A DNA stretch of 64,000 bases from Anaerorhabdus furcosa (GCF_900167375.1 NZ_FUWY01000007.1:62001-126000), one strand, 5' to 3'. Numbered from the stretch's first letter, positions 33,353 through 42,170 are shown. The notes: generated by a model not told the origin, from the sequence alone. A program made the numbers and translations.

Positions 33353-34819
33353 ATGATTGTGACTGTAAATACAATGAAACAATGTGAACAAAATTCAGGC
33401 TTATCCAATTTCGAATTAATGGAGCAAGTTGGTTTTAAACTCGCAATTGAAATCATGAATCGTCACAAACAACATGAAAATATAGTGATTGTATGTGGTA
33501 AAGGAAACAATGCAGGAGATGGATTTGTCTTAGCAAGATATCTTTTGGATTCTAACTATCATGTAAGTGTAATTGCTTTGTATTCAGAGCTAACAACACC
33601 TGAATCACAAGAAAATATGAAAAAGTTACCAAAGAAAATCTTTGTTAAGAAGAATGATATTTTTAATAGTATTGAAAATGCAAATGTTCTTGTGGATGCA
33701 GTGTTTGGATTTGGTTTTAAGTTTGAAATACCAAGTGAATGTAAAGAAGTGTTTGTTCAATATAATCAGTCAAAAGCAGTTAAGTATTCAATTGATATCA
33801 ACAGTGGTGCAGAGGCAGATACTGGACACATTGCTTGTGATGCACTCAAATCGCATATTACATTTGCACTGGGATATAAAAAAATTATACATGTTTTGCG
33901 TAAAGATCATCACTTGTTTGATGAATGCATTGTTATCCCCATCGACATAAAAGAATGTGATCACTCTGAACTTGTTGAAATGACACAAGAGCAGTTTGTA
34001 AAAGAGTTTCCAAGAATTCAAGAAGATGCCTACAAAGGTCAAGAAGGCATACCTTTGATTGTGGGTGGATGTTATGGCATGGCAGGAGCTACTTGTCTTA
34101 ACATATTGGGAGCAAAAGCAAGCGGAATAAGTTATCTTCATGTTGCTTGTGATGAGAAAATTTATCCAATTCTTGCGACGAAGGAAATAACACCTGTATT
34201 TCATCCTTTTACACTAGATACGGTTGGCTCTGTATTAAAAGAAGTATTGCCCAAAGTAAAATGCATTGCTTTTGGAAGTGGTGCAACTTATCTAGATAGT
34301 AAAAAAGTAATATTGGAATTACTTCTTCAACAATCCACATGTCCTGTTGTATTGGATGCTGAAGGAATACGTTGTCTTCAAAACAATCTTTATATTTTAA
34401 AACTTGTAAGAACCCAAGTCATTTTGACACCACATTTAAAAGAATTTGCGGATTTAATTGGAATGTCACTTGAATCATTAAAAACAAACAAACTAGAAAT
34501 TGCAAAAGAATTTGCAAAGGAATATCATGTAACACTTGTATTAAAGGGACCACATACTTTAGTTGTATCAAGCCAAGGTGAAGTCTATATAAATCAAACA
34601 GGAAATGCAGGTCTTGCAAAAGCGGGTAGTGGGGATTTCCTTACAGGTTTAATCACAGGGTTTATAGCACAGAAGAGAGATGTTTTTATGGCGGTTATCC
34701 TAGCTGTATGGTTACATGGTCACGCAGCAGATCTAGCGCTTAAAAATCATCATCAACGTATGATTCAAATTGAAGATTTAAAACAAGAAATTGAACAATT
34801 TTATTTTGATCAATGTTAG
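33353..34819 (+). CDS. nnr: Bifunctional NAD(P)HX epimerase/dehydratase
   Basis: 488 residues: an N-terminal YjeF-N epimerase domain (about 1-200, VVCGKGNNAGDGFVLARYL) and a C-terminal ADP/ATP-dependent dehydratase of the ribokinase-like fold (about 215-488). The latter shows VGGCYGMAGA, LTPHLKEFADL, VLKGPHTLV and the catalytic NAGLAKAGSGDFLTGLI. It repairs hydrated NAD(P)H. The ATG at 33353 stands 8 nt behind GGAG; one two codons earlier is too close. Confidence 0.94.
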   Translation: MIVTVNTMKQCEQNSGLSNFELMEQVGFKLAIEIMNRHKQHENIVIVCGKGNNAGDGFVLARYLLDSNYHVSVIALYSELTTPESQENMKKLPKKIFVKKNDIFNSIENANVLVDAVFGFGFKFEIPSECKEVFVQYNQSKAVKYSIDINSGAEADTGHIACDALKSHITFALGYKKIIHVLRKDHHLFDECIVIPIDIKECDHSELVEMTQEQFVKEFPRIQEDAYKGQEGIPLIVGGCYGMAGATCLNILGAKASGISYLHVACDEKIYPILATKEITPVFHPFTLDTVGSVLKEVLPKVKCIAFGSGATYLDSKKVILELLLQQSTCPVVLDAEGIRCLQNNLYILKLVRTQVILTPHLKEFADLIGMSLESLKTNKLEIAKEFAKEYHVTLVLKGPHTLVVSSQGEVYINQTGNAGLAKAGSGDFLTGLITGFIAQKRDVFMAVILAVWLHGHAADLALKNHHQRMIQIEDLKQEIEQFYFDQC

Positions 34820-34862
34820 TCATGACATAGAGGAACTCTTCATGTATAATATATAGGCAAAC

Positions 34863-34950
34863 GAAGAGCTGGCCGAGCGGTCGAAGGCACCATCTTGGAA
34901 AGGTGGCGTAGTGCAAGCTACCGTGGGTTCGAATCCCACGCTCTTCGCCA
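34863..34950 (+). tRNA. tRNA-Ser (GGA)
   Basis: The acceptor GAAGAGC pairs with GCTCTTC; the anticodon loop TTGGAAA gives GGA; a long variable arm typical of serine, an intact T-arm and an encoded CCA (34948-34950) are present. Confidence 0.97.
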
Positions 34951-35049
34951 ACAAATCGTCAAGGCTTCTTGCTTTGATGTTTTTTTTGTTGTATTCTAAG
35001 CGAGATGGTAGATAGTCTGCTTATATTTACCACAGTTAGGAGGCACCCT

Positions 35050-36012
35050 ATGAGTTGTATTGATTTCATCCTCGAAAATGGTGAAACGTGGTTAAAATAT
35101 GCGGTCAAAATAAATGTTTTACAAGAAAACAAGGATAGCTTAAAAGAGCTAAGACAGCAGGCGTTATGTGACCCGAAAATCAAGGAATATCTTACAGATG
35201 TTTCGAATTTTCATAGCTGTCTTGTAAGTAATCATAAAAACCCTGACTTAACTATGCACAAACTGCTGTTTTTATTAGAGCTTGGGTTTGACACGGACGT
35301 TGTGGAGATACAGGCGGGTGTGGATGAAATTTTGGCACATATTGATGAAAACGGTGTTTATCAGTCACTGACTAATATTCCTAAACATTACGGCGGTAGT
35401 GGAGACAATACCTTTGGCTGGTGTTTGTGTGATGCGCCTCTGTTACTTCTTTTATTGCTAAAAGCAGGTGTTGACTACGATAAACATATTAAGCCAGGTG
35501 TTGAGTATCTTCTGAATTTTCACACACAGGACGGCTTCCCCTGTACTGTTTCCAAAGAACATGGAAAATTTAGAGGGCCGGGTCGAAAAGACGATTGCTG
35601 TCCCTTTGCTACACTGATGATGCTAAAACTACTTTCTAATATTGAGCAGTATAAAAATAGTAAGATTGCTGAAGAAATAGCGTTGAGTTTTCTTTCTTTG
35701 TGGGAAAACAGCTTGGAAAAGCATCCCTATATGTTTTATATGGGGACAGACTTTAGAAAGCTGAAAGCCCCGGCTATGTGGTATGATATTGTGAGTGTTG
35801 TTGATGTTTTAAGTCGCTTTGAAAATATAAAAAATGACAAGCGCTTTATTGAAATGGTTATGATTATAAAATCCAAACAGGATGAGAACGGTTTATTTAC
35901 ACCTGAATCTGTATATCAAAAGTTTAAGGGTTGGGATTTTGGGCAAAAGAAACAACCATCCCCATACCTAACCTATCTTTGTAGCCAAATTTTATTGCGG
36001 GCAGGCATATGA
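35050..36012 (+). CDS. Terpenoid cyclase/prenyltransferase-fold repeat protein, compositionally atypical
   Basis: 320 residues without signal peptide. The alpha-toroid repeats of squalene-hopene cyclase/prenyltransferase beta-type proteins are seen as DENGVYQSLTNIP, VEYLLNFHTQDGFPC and SKQDENGLFTPESV. The DxDD cyclase acid motif is not visible, so a cyclase activity is doubtful. The gene looks richer in G and C and uses codons such as GCG, GCC and CGG more than its neighbours. It begins 99 nt after tRNA-Ser, a common integration target. AGGAGG lies 6 nt before the chosen ATG. Confidence 0.75.
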   Translation: MSCIDFILENGETWLKYAVKINVLQENKDSLKELRQQALCDPKIKEYLTDVSNFHSCLVSNHKNPDLTMHKLLFLLELGFDTDVVEIQAGVDEILAHIDENGVYQSLTNIPKHYGGSGDNTFGWCLCDAPLLLLLLLKAGVDYDKHIKPGVEYLLNFHTQDGFPCTVSKEHGKFRGPGRKDDCCPFATLMMLKLLSNIEQYKNSKIAEEIALSFLSLWENSLEKHPYMFYMGTDFRKLKAPAMWYDIVSVVDVLSRFENIKNDKRFIEMVMIIKSKQDENGLFTPESVYQKFKGWDFGQKKQPSPYLTYLCSQILLRAGI

Positions 36013-36104
36013 GCCTTTTGCGCCTTTGCCCCATTGGGCCAAGACATACGAATTGAGTAGAATCTTACTCTAATTCAAAATAGCATTTTTGTATCGCTTT
36101 TTCA

Positions 36105-36148
36105 AAAAAGACATATTTTTTCCACTTAGAAAATGGTATGTCTTTTTC
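36105..36148 (+). terminator. Terminator after the cyclase-fold gene
   Basis: AAAAAGACATA (36105-36115) pairs perfectly with TATGTCTTTTT (36137-36147) across a 21-nt loop. Confidence 0.7.
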
Positions 36149-36207
36149 TGTATCTAAAACTATGATATATTGTAAATTAGATTATATTTGCTTGGGAGGT
36201 ATAGAGC

Positions 36208-36738
36208 ATGGAATTATGGGATGTATATCACAGTGACCGAACAAAGACAAATAAAACGATGATTCGAGGAGATGAATTTGAAAATGATTCCTATCATTTA
36301 GTAGTTCATGCCTGTATTTTTAATTCAAAAAATGAAATGTTAATTCAACAAAGACAACCATTTAAATCAGGATGGTCAAATATGTGGGACATAACTGTTG
36401 GAGGAAGTGCTGTATCAGGTGAAAGTAGTCAAAGGGCAATAGAAAGAGAGCTATTTGAAGAAATCGGGTTAGAAATTGATTTGCAAAATATCCGTCCTCA
36501 CTTAACAATCAATTTTGATCAAGGTTTTGACGATGTATACTTGATTGAAAAAGAAGTTGATACTGAAAAGTTAAAATTACAATATGAAGAAGTTCAGCGA
36601 GTAAAATGGTCTTCTATAGATGAAATATATCAAAAGATAGATGAAGGTACATTTATTCCCTACTATAAAAGTTTCATTCAATTGCTTTTTGATATAAGAA
36701 AACAATATGGATGTCAGCAAACAGTCGATCATCAGTAG
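36208..36738 (+). CDS. Nudix hydrolase
   Basis: 176 residues. A Nudix box is present (GSAVSGESSQRAIEREL then FEEIGL, matching GX5EX7REUXEEXGU). The opening MELWDVYHSDRTKTNKT and HLVVHACIFN resemble the isopentenyl-diphosphate isomerase-like Nudix subgroup (YfcD-like). Substrate unknown. GGGAGG site; followed 50 nt later by the cytidine deaminase-like gene. Confidence 0.9.
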   Translation: MELWDVYHSDRTKTNKTMIRGDEFENDSYHLVVHACIFNSKNEMLIQQRQPFKSGWSNMWDITVGGSAVSGESSQRAIERELFEEIGLEIDLQNIRPHLTINFDQGFDDVYLIEKEVDTEKLKLQYEEVQRVKWSSIDEIYQKIDEGTFIPYYKSFIQLLFDIRKQYGCQQTVDHQ

Positions 36739-36788
36739 ATTGAATTAGAAATCATTTTTATGATTCAATTCAAGCAGAAAGGATTATC

Positions 36789-37223
36789 ATGGAAAACATA
36801 GCAATTGAGAATAAAATGTATCAAATGGCGATTGAACTGATTGAAAGTCGCTATCCTGTTGGATGGGGTGGTGCTGCCGTCATCCATACTGCTAACGATA
36901 ATTATTATTCAAGTGTTGCATTAGAAACAGCAAATGGAAGTGCACAGTTATGTATAGAAGTCGGTGCAATGTGCGATGCTCATAAATTTAATGAGAAAGT
37001 AACTCATTGTTTATGTGTTGTACGTGATGATGAAAAGTCATCCTTCAAAGTTTTATCTCCTTGTGGTATTTGCCAAGAGAGATTGCGCTATTGGGGAAAA
37101 GATGTTTTGGTGGGTGTTACTACAAGTGACCATCAACTTAAATTCATAGAATTATCAAAACTTCAACCTCATCATTGGTCAGATGCTTATCCAGCAGAAG
37201 AATTAGAGCATTTTGAAGAATAA
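36789..37223 (+). CDS. Cytidine deaminase-like (blasticidin-S deaminase group) protein
   Basis: 144 residues. The zinc site is C-x-E (LCIEVGAM) with PCGICQERL, the arrangement Cys-Glu...PCxxC of tetrameric cytidine deaminases. The final DAYPAEELEHF tail and the substrate loop resemble blasticidin-S deaminase-type members. It probably deaminates a cytidine or related nucleoside; which one is not decidable here. Confidence 0.85.
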   Translation: MENIAIENKMYQMAIELIESRYPVGWGGAAVIHTANDNYYSSVALETANGSAQLCIEVGAMCDAHKFNEKVTHCLCVVRDDEKSSFKVLSPCGICQERLRYWGKDVLVGVTTSDHQLKFIELSKLQPHHWSDAYPAEELEHFEE

Positions 37224-37300
37224 CAGATGGAAATACATCAAAGGAAGTTAAGTATAGTGGGTGGACAAACCTACTTAAAAACCATAGGTAATATAAGACA

Positions 37301-37855
37301 ATGATAACTCAAATTGATTTACAAATTATGGAATGGATTCAAAATCATCTACAATCGGAGATGATGACTTTTATTATGAAGTTTTTTACTCATGTGGGTG
37401 ATTTGATGTTGCTGTGGGCAATATTGTTGATCATCTATTTTTTATTTAAGAAAGATAAAATGAGATCAAAAAAAATATTCTTTTCTTTACTTTTAACATT
37501 TATTATCAGTGAAATTATTTTGAAGAATATTGTAAAACGACCAAGACCATTTGTTGAGAATAAACATTTGCAATCACTTATACACGATCCAACATCATAT
37601 TCATTTCCATCAAGCCATAGTGCTACCTCATTTGCAGTAGCCTCATCACTTACAAAGATTAAGCCATGGGTTACTATAGGTTCCTATGTGTTAGCTGCAT
37701 GTATTGCATTTTCAAGAGTATATTTGAATGTTCATCATCCAAGCGATATTCTCATAGGTGCTCTTATCGGTATTTGTGCATCTAAGTTTATAGATTATGT
37801 GCTAAAGAAAATTGATTTGAATAAATCTAAAAAGAGTGAGGAAATTAACTTATGA
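37301..37855 (+). CDS. PAP2-family phosphatase (undecaprenyl-diphosphatase/BcrC-like)
   Basis: 184 residues, about five spans, with all three catalytic motifs: KRPRPFV, SFPSSHSATSFA and SRVYLNVHHPSDILIG. It likely dephosphorylates a lipid phosphate such as undecaprenyl pyrophosphate on the outer membrane face. The ribosome binding site is weak (AGGT 11 nt off). Stop overlaps the next gene by ATGA. Confidence 0.92.
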   Translation: MITQIDLQIMEWIQNHLQSEMMTFIMKFFTHVGDLMLLWAILLIIYFLFKKDKMRSKKIFFSLLLTFIISEIILKNIVKRPRPFVENKHLQSLIHDPTSYSFPSSHSATSFAVASSLTKIKPWVTIGSYVLAACIAFSRVYLNVHHPSDILIGALIGICASKFIDYVLKKIDLNKSKKSEEINL

Positions 37856-38244
37856 AAAAAATGATGAAGATCTTGATTTGTATTGTCCTTGTTAGCCAAC
37901 TCTTTGGATGCGAATCAAGTCCAACTAATTTAAAGAAAGTAATCACTTTGGATATAGAAAACATGAAAGTTGATTTCTATGTTGATAAGACCGACAAAAC
38001 CTTAAAATTTACAAGTGATAAAAAAGCATATTATAATGCAGATGATGCGAAGCAAGAACTTATTATTGACAAGGAGTACTTTATTTATTGTGACTCATTG
38101 TCCACTGATTCGATTATCTACAATGGAGAAATTATCTTGCCATTGGATACTTTTGAGTGGTCAGATGATGAATCAACTTCTAATATAGCTTCGGTCTATG
38201 TATTGAATAAAAATATTGAATACCAATTTATACCTAATAAATAA
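37852..38244 (+). CDS. Small lipoprotein of unknown function
   Basis: 130 residues: signal peptide with lipobox SQLFGC (Cys about residue 20), then a beta-rich, acidic domain of about 105 residues with no family I recognise. The start overlaps the PAP2 stop, so it is translationally coupled to the phosphatase and may act with it at the membrane surface. Confidence 0.82.
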   Translation: MKKMMKILICIVLVSQLFGCESSPTNLKKVITLDIENMKVDFYVDKTDKTLKFTSDKKAYYNADDAKQELIIDKEYFIYCDSLSTDSIIYNGEIILPLDTFEWSDDESTSNIASVYVLNKNIEYQFIPNK

Positions 38245-38289
38245 GTAAAAGAAAAACCTGCATCAATCGATACAGGTTGAAGTACAAAA

Positions 38290-38376
38290 TGGTGCCCCAG
38301 GCCGGACTCGAACCGGCACAGTATTGCTACCGACGGATTTTGAGTCCGTTGCGTCTACCAATTTCACCACTAGGGC
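38290..38376 (-). tRNA. tRNA-Leu (CAA)
   Basis: Minus strand, GCCCTAG acceptor through encoded CCA (38290-38292). Anticodon stem ACGGA/TCCGT holds loop CTCAAAA, anticodon CAA. A long variable arm and an intact T-arm are present. Confidence 0.96.
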
Positions 38377-38457
38377 ATGTGCTTTAATATTGTACCTTAT
38401 GAAATCATAAAAATCAACTTGAAATCGTTGCAATAAAGTAGCGAAAGGAGTGAAAAG

Positions 38458-38970
38458 ATGAAGATTGCTTTCTTAGACCGTGATGGAACAATTAATTTAG
38501 ATTATCCTAATCAAATGTGGGCAAAAGTGAAGGAACCAGAATTTCTTGAAGGAAGTTTTGAGGGGCTGAAATTTATTTTAAGCCAAGGTTATCAGATTAT
38601 CATCATTACAAATCAATACATTATCCAAGATGGAATTATTACAGAGAAGCAGTATCATGAATTTCATAATCTATTTTTAAATCGATTAAAAAAAGAAGGG
38701 ATAACAATTTTAGATACGTTTTATTGTCCTCATAATGATAGTGAAGCTTGTAGTTGCAAAAAACCAAAAGATGGATTGATTAGGCAAGCACTACAAAAAT
38801 ATCCAAGTATTGATTTATCAAACTCATTTTATGTAGGTGATAGTCTTTGTGATAAACAATTAGCGAATACAATGAAATTACCATTCTATACAAATAACTT
38901 AGCCTTAAAGGAAGATTCATTTTATATCAAGAATTTGAATGATTTAAGAAATTATATCAAGAAGAAATAG
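38458..38970 (+). CDS. HAD-IIIA phosphatase (GmhB/histidinol-phosphatase-like)
   Basis: 170 residues. FLDRDGTIN (motif I), ITNQ (motif II), the zinc loop CPHNDSEACSCKKP with the Cys-His-Cys-Cys pattern, and YVGDSLCDKQLA (motif IV). This is the family of heptose-1,7-bisphosphate and histidinol phosphatases; no heptose or his genes are adjacent, so the substrate is open. AAAGGAG site; 10 nt before the Nudix gene. Confidence 0.9.
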   Translation: MKIAFLDRDGTINLDYPNQMWAKVKEPEFLEGSFEGLKFILSQGYQIIIITNQYIIQDGIITEKQYHEFHNLFLNRLKKEGITILDTFYCPHNDSEACSCKKPKDGLIRQALQKYPSIDLSNSFYVGDSLCDKQLANTMKLPFYTNNLALKEDSFYIKNLNDLRNYIKKK

Positions 38971-38980
38971 AGGTATATTT

Positions 38981-39481
38981 ATGGAGAAATGGGATGGCTA
39001 TGATTGTGTGTGTAATCCTCTAAACTTAACATTAATACGGGGAGAGCCAATACCAGTAGGTGTGTATCATATAGAAGTCATTGTAATTGTTGCGTCGAAT
39101 GATGGAGAATTTTTACTAATGCAAAGGTCATTGGATAAGAAAGAGTTTCCGGGTTATTATGAGCCAGGGGCATCCGGTAGTGTGCTTCAAGGGGAAACAA
39201 TTTTAGAGGGAGCATTTAGAGAACTAGAGGAAGAAACTGGGATCGTCGCTCATAATATGATATTTATTGAAAGATCAGTAAGAATTGAATATAAAACAAT
39301 ATACTATGTCTATTACACAATTTACGAGGGTGATAAAAATAAAATATCACTACAAGAAACTGAAACGATTAGCTTCAAATGGTTAAGCAAAGAAGAGATG
39401 AGAAAATCCTTTGATGAAGAGTGGTTACTTCTTATGTTTAAAGAGGCAATGGATTTTGTGATAAAGAAGATGTTGGTGTAA
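38981..39481 (+). CDS. Nudix hydrolase
   Basis: 166 residues with Nudix box GSVLQGETILEGAFRELEEE followed by TGI. The N-terminus carries the RGEPIPVGVYHIEVIVIV pattern of YfcD/IPP isomerase-like Nudix proteins. AGAGG site. Probably co-transcribed with the HAD-IIIA phosphatase. Confidence 0.9.
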   Translation: MEKWDGYDCVCNPLNLTLIRGEPIPVGVYHIEVIVIVASNDGEFLLMQRSLDKKEFPGYYEPGASGSVLQGETILEGAFRELEEETGIVAHNMIFIERSVRIEYKTIYYVYYTIYEGDKNKISLQETETISFKWLSKEEMRKSFDEEWLLLMFKEAMDFVIKKMLV

Positions 39482-39578
39482 CTTACTGCTCTTGATTAAT
39501 ACCTCTACAATTCTCAAAAAAAGAATGATATAATATAACTAATCACAGAGGCATCGTGATGGGAAAGGGGTACTTAGA

Positions 39579-40010
39579 ATGGCAGAAAAAAAAGAAGTTA
39601 AAAAAGCAAAAGCAACTACTAAGAAAGAACCTACTAAAAAGGCAGCGAAGGTGACAGAAAAGAAGGTTGCAGAAAAGAAAGTTACAGAAAAGAAAGCGCC
39701 AGCTAAAAAAGCTGCACAAAAAGAAAAAGTAACTAAAAAAACGATGCAAGATTACATCGATGTAATTAACTGGAAGAAATGGGAAGCACATCACATGAAT
39801 TGGCTTTATATTGAAGTGAATGCAGGTGACTTGTTGACTGAGTGTGAAGCAGGTGTAAACAACATTCAAGCATGTTGTAAAGCAATTTTAGATTGTATGC
39901 TTGAAGGTGATGCATTTATTGTTGAACCAACTGTAAAAACTAAAATAGCTGATTCATTAACTGTTCGCTATTATGTAGATAATTTAAGTCCTGAACGTAA
40001 CAAATACTAA
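39579..40010 (+). CDS. Lys/Ala-rich tail protein with a C-terminal domain of unknown function
   Basis: 143 residues in two parts. Residues 1-55 are almost only Lys, Ala, Thr, Glu and Val in KKA/EKK repeats, like histone H1-type bacterial tails. Residues 56-143 are an ordinary globular sequence (MQDYIDVINWKKWEAHHMNW, then ECEAGVNNIQACCKAILDCM) that I do not recognise. A basic tail may bind DNA, RNA or ribosomes. The preceding leader has GGGG; stop lies in a bidirectional terminator. Confidence 0.82.
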   Translation: MAEKKEVKKAKATTKKEPTKKAAKVTEKKVAEKKVTEKKAPAKKAAQKEKVTKKTMQDYIDVINWKKWEAHHMNWLYIEVNAGDLLTECEAGVNNIQACCKAILDCMLEGDAFIVEPTVKTKIADSLTVRYYVDNLSPERNKY

Positions 40011-40588
40011 GTCGCCTTGGCGACTTTTCTTTTTATTAAATAGAGTAGAATGGGTGTTGTTACACAAAATATGACTTCAACTAATCCATTAATACTTCCA
40101 TAATACATGGTGATAGAAAAACAGATTCCAATCATTACAAGATAGAGACTGTACAAAATAGAAAGTTGTTTGATTGCGTAAAAACTAGTCATGGAAGCAA
40201 TTTTATATAAACAAAGATTATATAAAATAAAAGCTAGATAGGCAGTGGCAACATGAAGAAATCCCATCAATGAAATTCCCTTTTCATAAGGAATAAGAGC
40301 GGATATCAACATCGTTATAAATGTTATAAGGATAAGTTGAGGCTTTAATTTTATAATCTTGTATAGTGTATAAAGTAAGTAAGCGTGTGTTAGTATGGAA
40401 ACCAAGAGCCAAACCATAAATAAGGGTTGAGTAAGTGGCTGATTAGCAAGATAAGTAAAATTATTTGTTAGCATATTGGCTTTAGAACCAAGAAATATTG
40501 TCAATCCGGGTACAATAAAACAGCTACTTAGACAAAGTAGAAATGAAATTAATTTTTGATTTAATTTAGATTTACTTGATTTTTGCAT
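40007..40588 (-). CDS. Polytopic membrane protein of unknown function, probably leaderless mRNA
   Basis: 193 residues with about six hydrophobic segments and a short basic N-terminus (MQKSSKSKLNQK). No family recognised. The chosen ATG (40586-40588) has no Shine-Dalgarno sequence; instead an extended -10 (TGC-TACAAT, minus strand 40600-40595) lies 7 nt upstream, so transcription would start at the start codon. A longer form with 28 extra residues would overlap pheA and is rejected. Confidence 0.75.
   Translation of the reverse strand: MQKSSKSKLNQKLISFLLCLSSCFIVPGLTIFLGSKANMLTNNFTYLANQPLTQPLFMVWLLVSILTHAYLLYTLYKIIKLKPQLILITFITMLISALIPYEKGISLMGFLHVATAYLAFILYNLCLYKIASMTSFYAIKQLSILYSLYLVMIGICFSITMYYGSINGLVEVIFCVTTPILLYLIKRKVAKAT
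40009..40032. terminator. Bidirectional terminator between convergent genes
   Basis: AAGTCGCC (40009-40016) pairs with GGCGACTT (40019-40026), followed by a T-rich tail. It covers both stop codons. Confidence 0.8.
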
Positions 40589-40603
40589 GGTACAATTGTA
40601 GCA
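40586..40603. promoter_or_regulatory. Overlapping face-to-face extended -10 promoters for pheA and the membrane gene
   Basis: CATGGTACAATTGTAGCATG is symmetric except one pair. It reads TGG-TACAAT rightward (-10 at 40591-40596) and TGC-TACAAT leftward (-10 at 40600-40595), so the two -10 hexamers share two bases. Confidence 0.6.
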
Positions 40604-40629
40604 TGAATTTATATTTTGGGAGACAGAGA

Positions 40630-41463
40630 ATGGAAAAATTAAAAGTTGGATATCAAGGAGAACATGGTACATTTAGTGAAATTGCCGTATGTCAGTATTA
40701 CAAGAATATAGAAATTGAACAAAGAAGTTATAAGAATTTTATTGATATTTTAAATGATTTAGAAAGCGGTGTTTTAGATACAGCACTTTTACCTGTTGAG
40801 AATAGTACAACGGGAATTATTTATCGTACCTATGATTTACTTGCGAGTCGTGATGTTTTTGCGATTGGTGAGCAAAACGTTAGAATACAAGAAAACTTAA
40901 TTGGTATACAGGGTTCAAAAATAGAAGAGATTAAAGAAGTTTATAGTCATCCAGAAGCTTTAGGACAATGTACTGGTTTCTTTAATACGCATCCATGGAT
41001 GAAACCAGTTTCTTATCAAGATACTGCAAAGAGTGTTGAATTTATTAAGGAGTGTAATGATCCAACTAAAGGGGCACTCGCAAGTTATTTAGCGGCAGAA
41101 TATTATGATTGCCCTATTCTTGAAAAGAATGTGAACGATAATGCATTAAACACAACTCGCTTTCTTTGCGTATGTAAGGGCGAAAGAATTGTAGAGAATG
41201 CAAATAAAATAAGTATGTACTTTGTTGTAAACCATGAACCAGGTGCACTTTATGAGGTGATTAAAATATTCGCAGAGAATCACCTAAATATGTTAAAATT
41301 AGAGTCTAGACCAATTCAAGGTCGATTGTTTGAGTATTGTTTCTATATTGATTTTGATGGTAGCCTTGATAATCCTGTTGTTCAAGAAGTCATTGCGAAA
41401 GTTAAAGGTCATTGTGTAGAAATGAAATGTTTAGGTTCATATCGAAAATCGATGGAGGATTAA
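40630..41463 (+). CDS. pheA: Prephenate dehydratase
   Basis: 277 residues. The dehydratase domain shows GYQGEHGTFSEIA, LLPVENSTTGI, and the essential NTTRFLCV; a C-terminal ACT domain (about 195-277) has EPGALYEVI and LESRPIQGRLFEY, the phenylalanine-binding motifs for feedback control. No chorismate mutase domain is present. It makes phenylpyruvate. The ATG at 40630 follows GGGAGA. It starts the aromatic region and is followed after one base by the thioredoxin-like lipoprotein. Confidence 0.96.
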   Translation: MEKLKVGYQGEHGTFSEIAVCQYYKNIEIEQRSYKNFIDILNDLESGVLDTALLPVENSTTGIIYRTYDLLASRDVFAIGEQNVRIQENLIGIQGSKIEEIKEVYSHPEALGQCTGFFNTHPWMKPVSYQDTAKSVEFIKECNDPTKGALASYLAAEYYDCPILEKNVNDNALNTTRFLCVCKGERIVENANKISMYFVVNHEPGALYEVIKIFAENHLNMLKLESRPIQGRLFEYCFYIDFDGSLDNPVVQEVIAKVKGHCVEMKCLGSYRKSMED

Positions 41464-41464
41464 T

Positions 41465-42097
41465 ATGAAAAAAATAGTTTGTTTATTATTGGCTTTACTG
41501 CTTGTGGGATGTGCGACAACAACTGCACCTACACCAACACCTGAAGAAACAGGAAAGCCAAGTAGTAATGTTGGTTGTGATGTAACAAGTCAGTGTGAAG
41601 AGGGAGAAAAAGCAGATATGAGTGCTTATGAAAACTTTATGGATACCGATCACGTTTTCCGTTCAATTTCTATGCAAGAAGGAAATGAACTGTTAGAGAG
41701 TGATAAAACTTTTGTTTTATACTATGGTTTTTCTACATGTCCTTGGTGTATTGAATTATTACCAATACTAAATGATATAGCGAAAGAAAATGAGTATGCT
41801 GTGCATTATGTAAATGTGCGACCTGAAGGAACAGATTCAAGTTTCGATATTCGTGTGGATACCAATCCAGATTATGTTAAGCTTACAGAAATCGTGAGTG
41901 ATTATCTTCCAGTAAACGATGAAGGGGTTAAAAGATTATCCGTTCCTTTTGTCTTCTTTGTAAAAGATGGTGAAATAGTAGAAACTCATATTGGTACCTT
42001 AGATACCCACGATGCTAAGGAAAGAGTCATGACAGAAGATGAAAAAGCAGAATTAACTACAATTTTGCAACAAGATTTTCAAAAAATGAAAAAATAG
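41465..42097 (+). CDS. Thioredoxin-fold lipoprotein with CPWC motif
   Basis: 210 residues: signal peptide with lipobox LLVGC (Cys about 16), Thr/Pro linker, then a thioredoxin-like domain with YYGFSTCPWCIELLP and the cis-proline region SVPFVFFVKDGEIV. CPWC is an active dithiol pair. Two more cysteines lie in the linker (GCDVTSQC). It would act as an extracytoplasmic thiol-disulfide enzyme. Its place one base after pheA is odd and no link to aromatic synthesis is evident. Confidence 0.9.
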   Translation: MKKIVCLLLALLLVGCATTTAPTPTPEETGKPSSNVGCDVTSQCEEGEKADMSAYENFMDTDHVFRSISMQEGNELLESDKTFVLYYGFSTCPWCIELLPILNDIAKENEYAVHYVNVRPEGTDSSFDIRVDTNPDYVKLTEIVSDYLPVNDEGVKRLSVPFVFFVKDGEIVETHIGTLDTHDAKERVMTEDEKAELTTILQQDFQKMKK

Positions 42098-42118
42098 TAA
42101 ATAATTTTCAGAAAAATA

Positions 42119-42146
42119 TTGAAAATATATTCATGTATGTTAAAAT
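42119..42146 (+). promoter_or_regulatory. Promoter of the aro operon
   Basis: TTGAAA, 16-nt spacer, TAAAAT preceded by TG (extended -10). Predicted start near 42153, 18 nt before the leader peptide ORF. Confidence 0.65.
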
Positions 42147-42170
42147 AGGACTATATTCGAGGTAAAGATT

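Noticed and set aside
34930-36060. Genomic island with att repeats at tRNA-Ser
   Set aside because: No copy of the tRNA 3' end was found downstream of the cyclase-fold gene and no integrase lies beside it; only composition suggests transfer.
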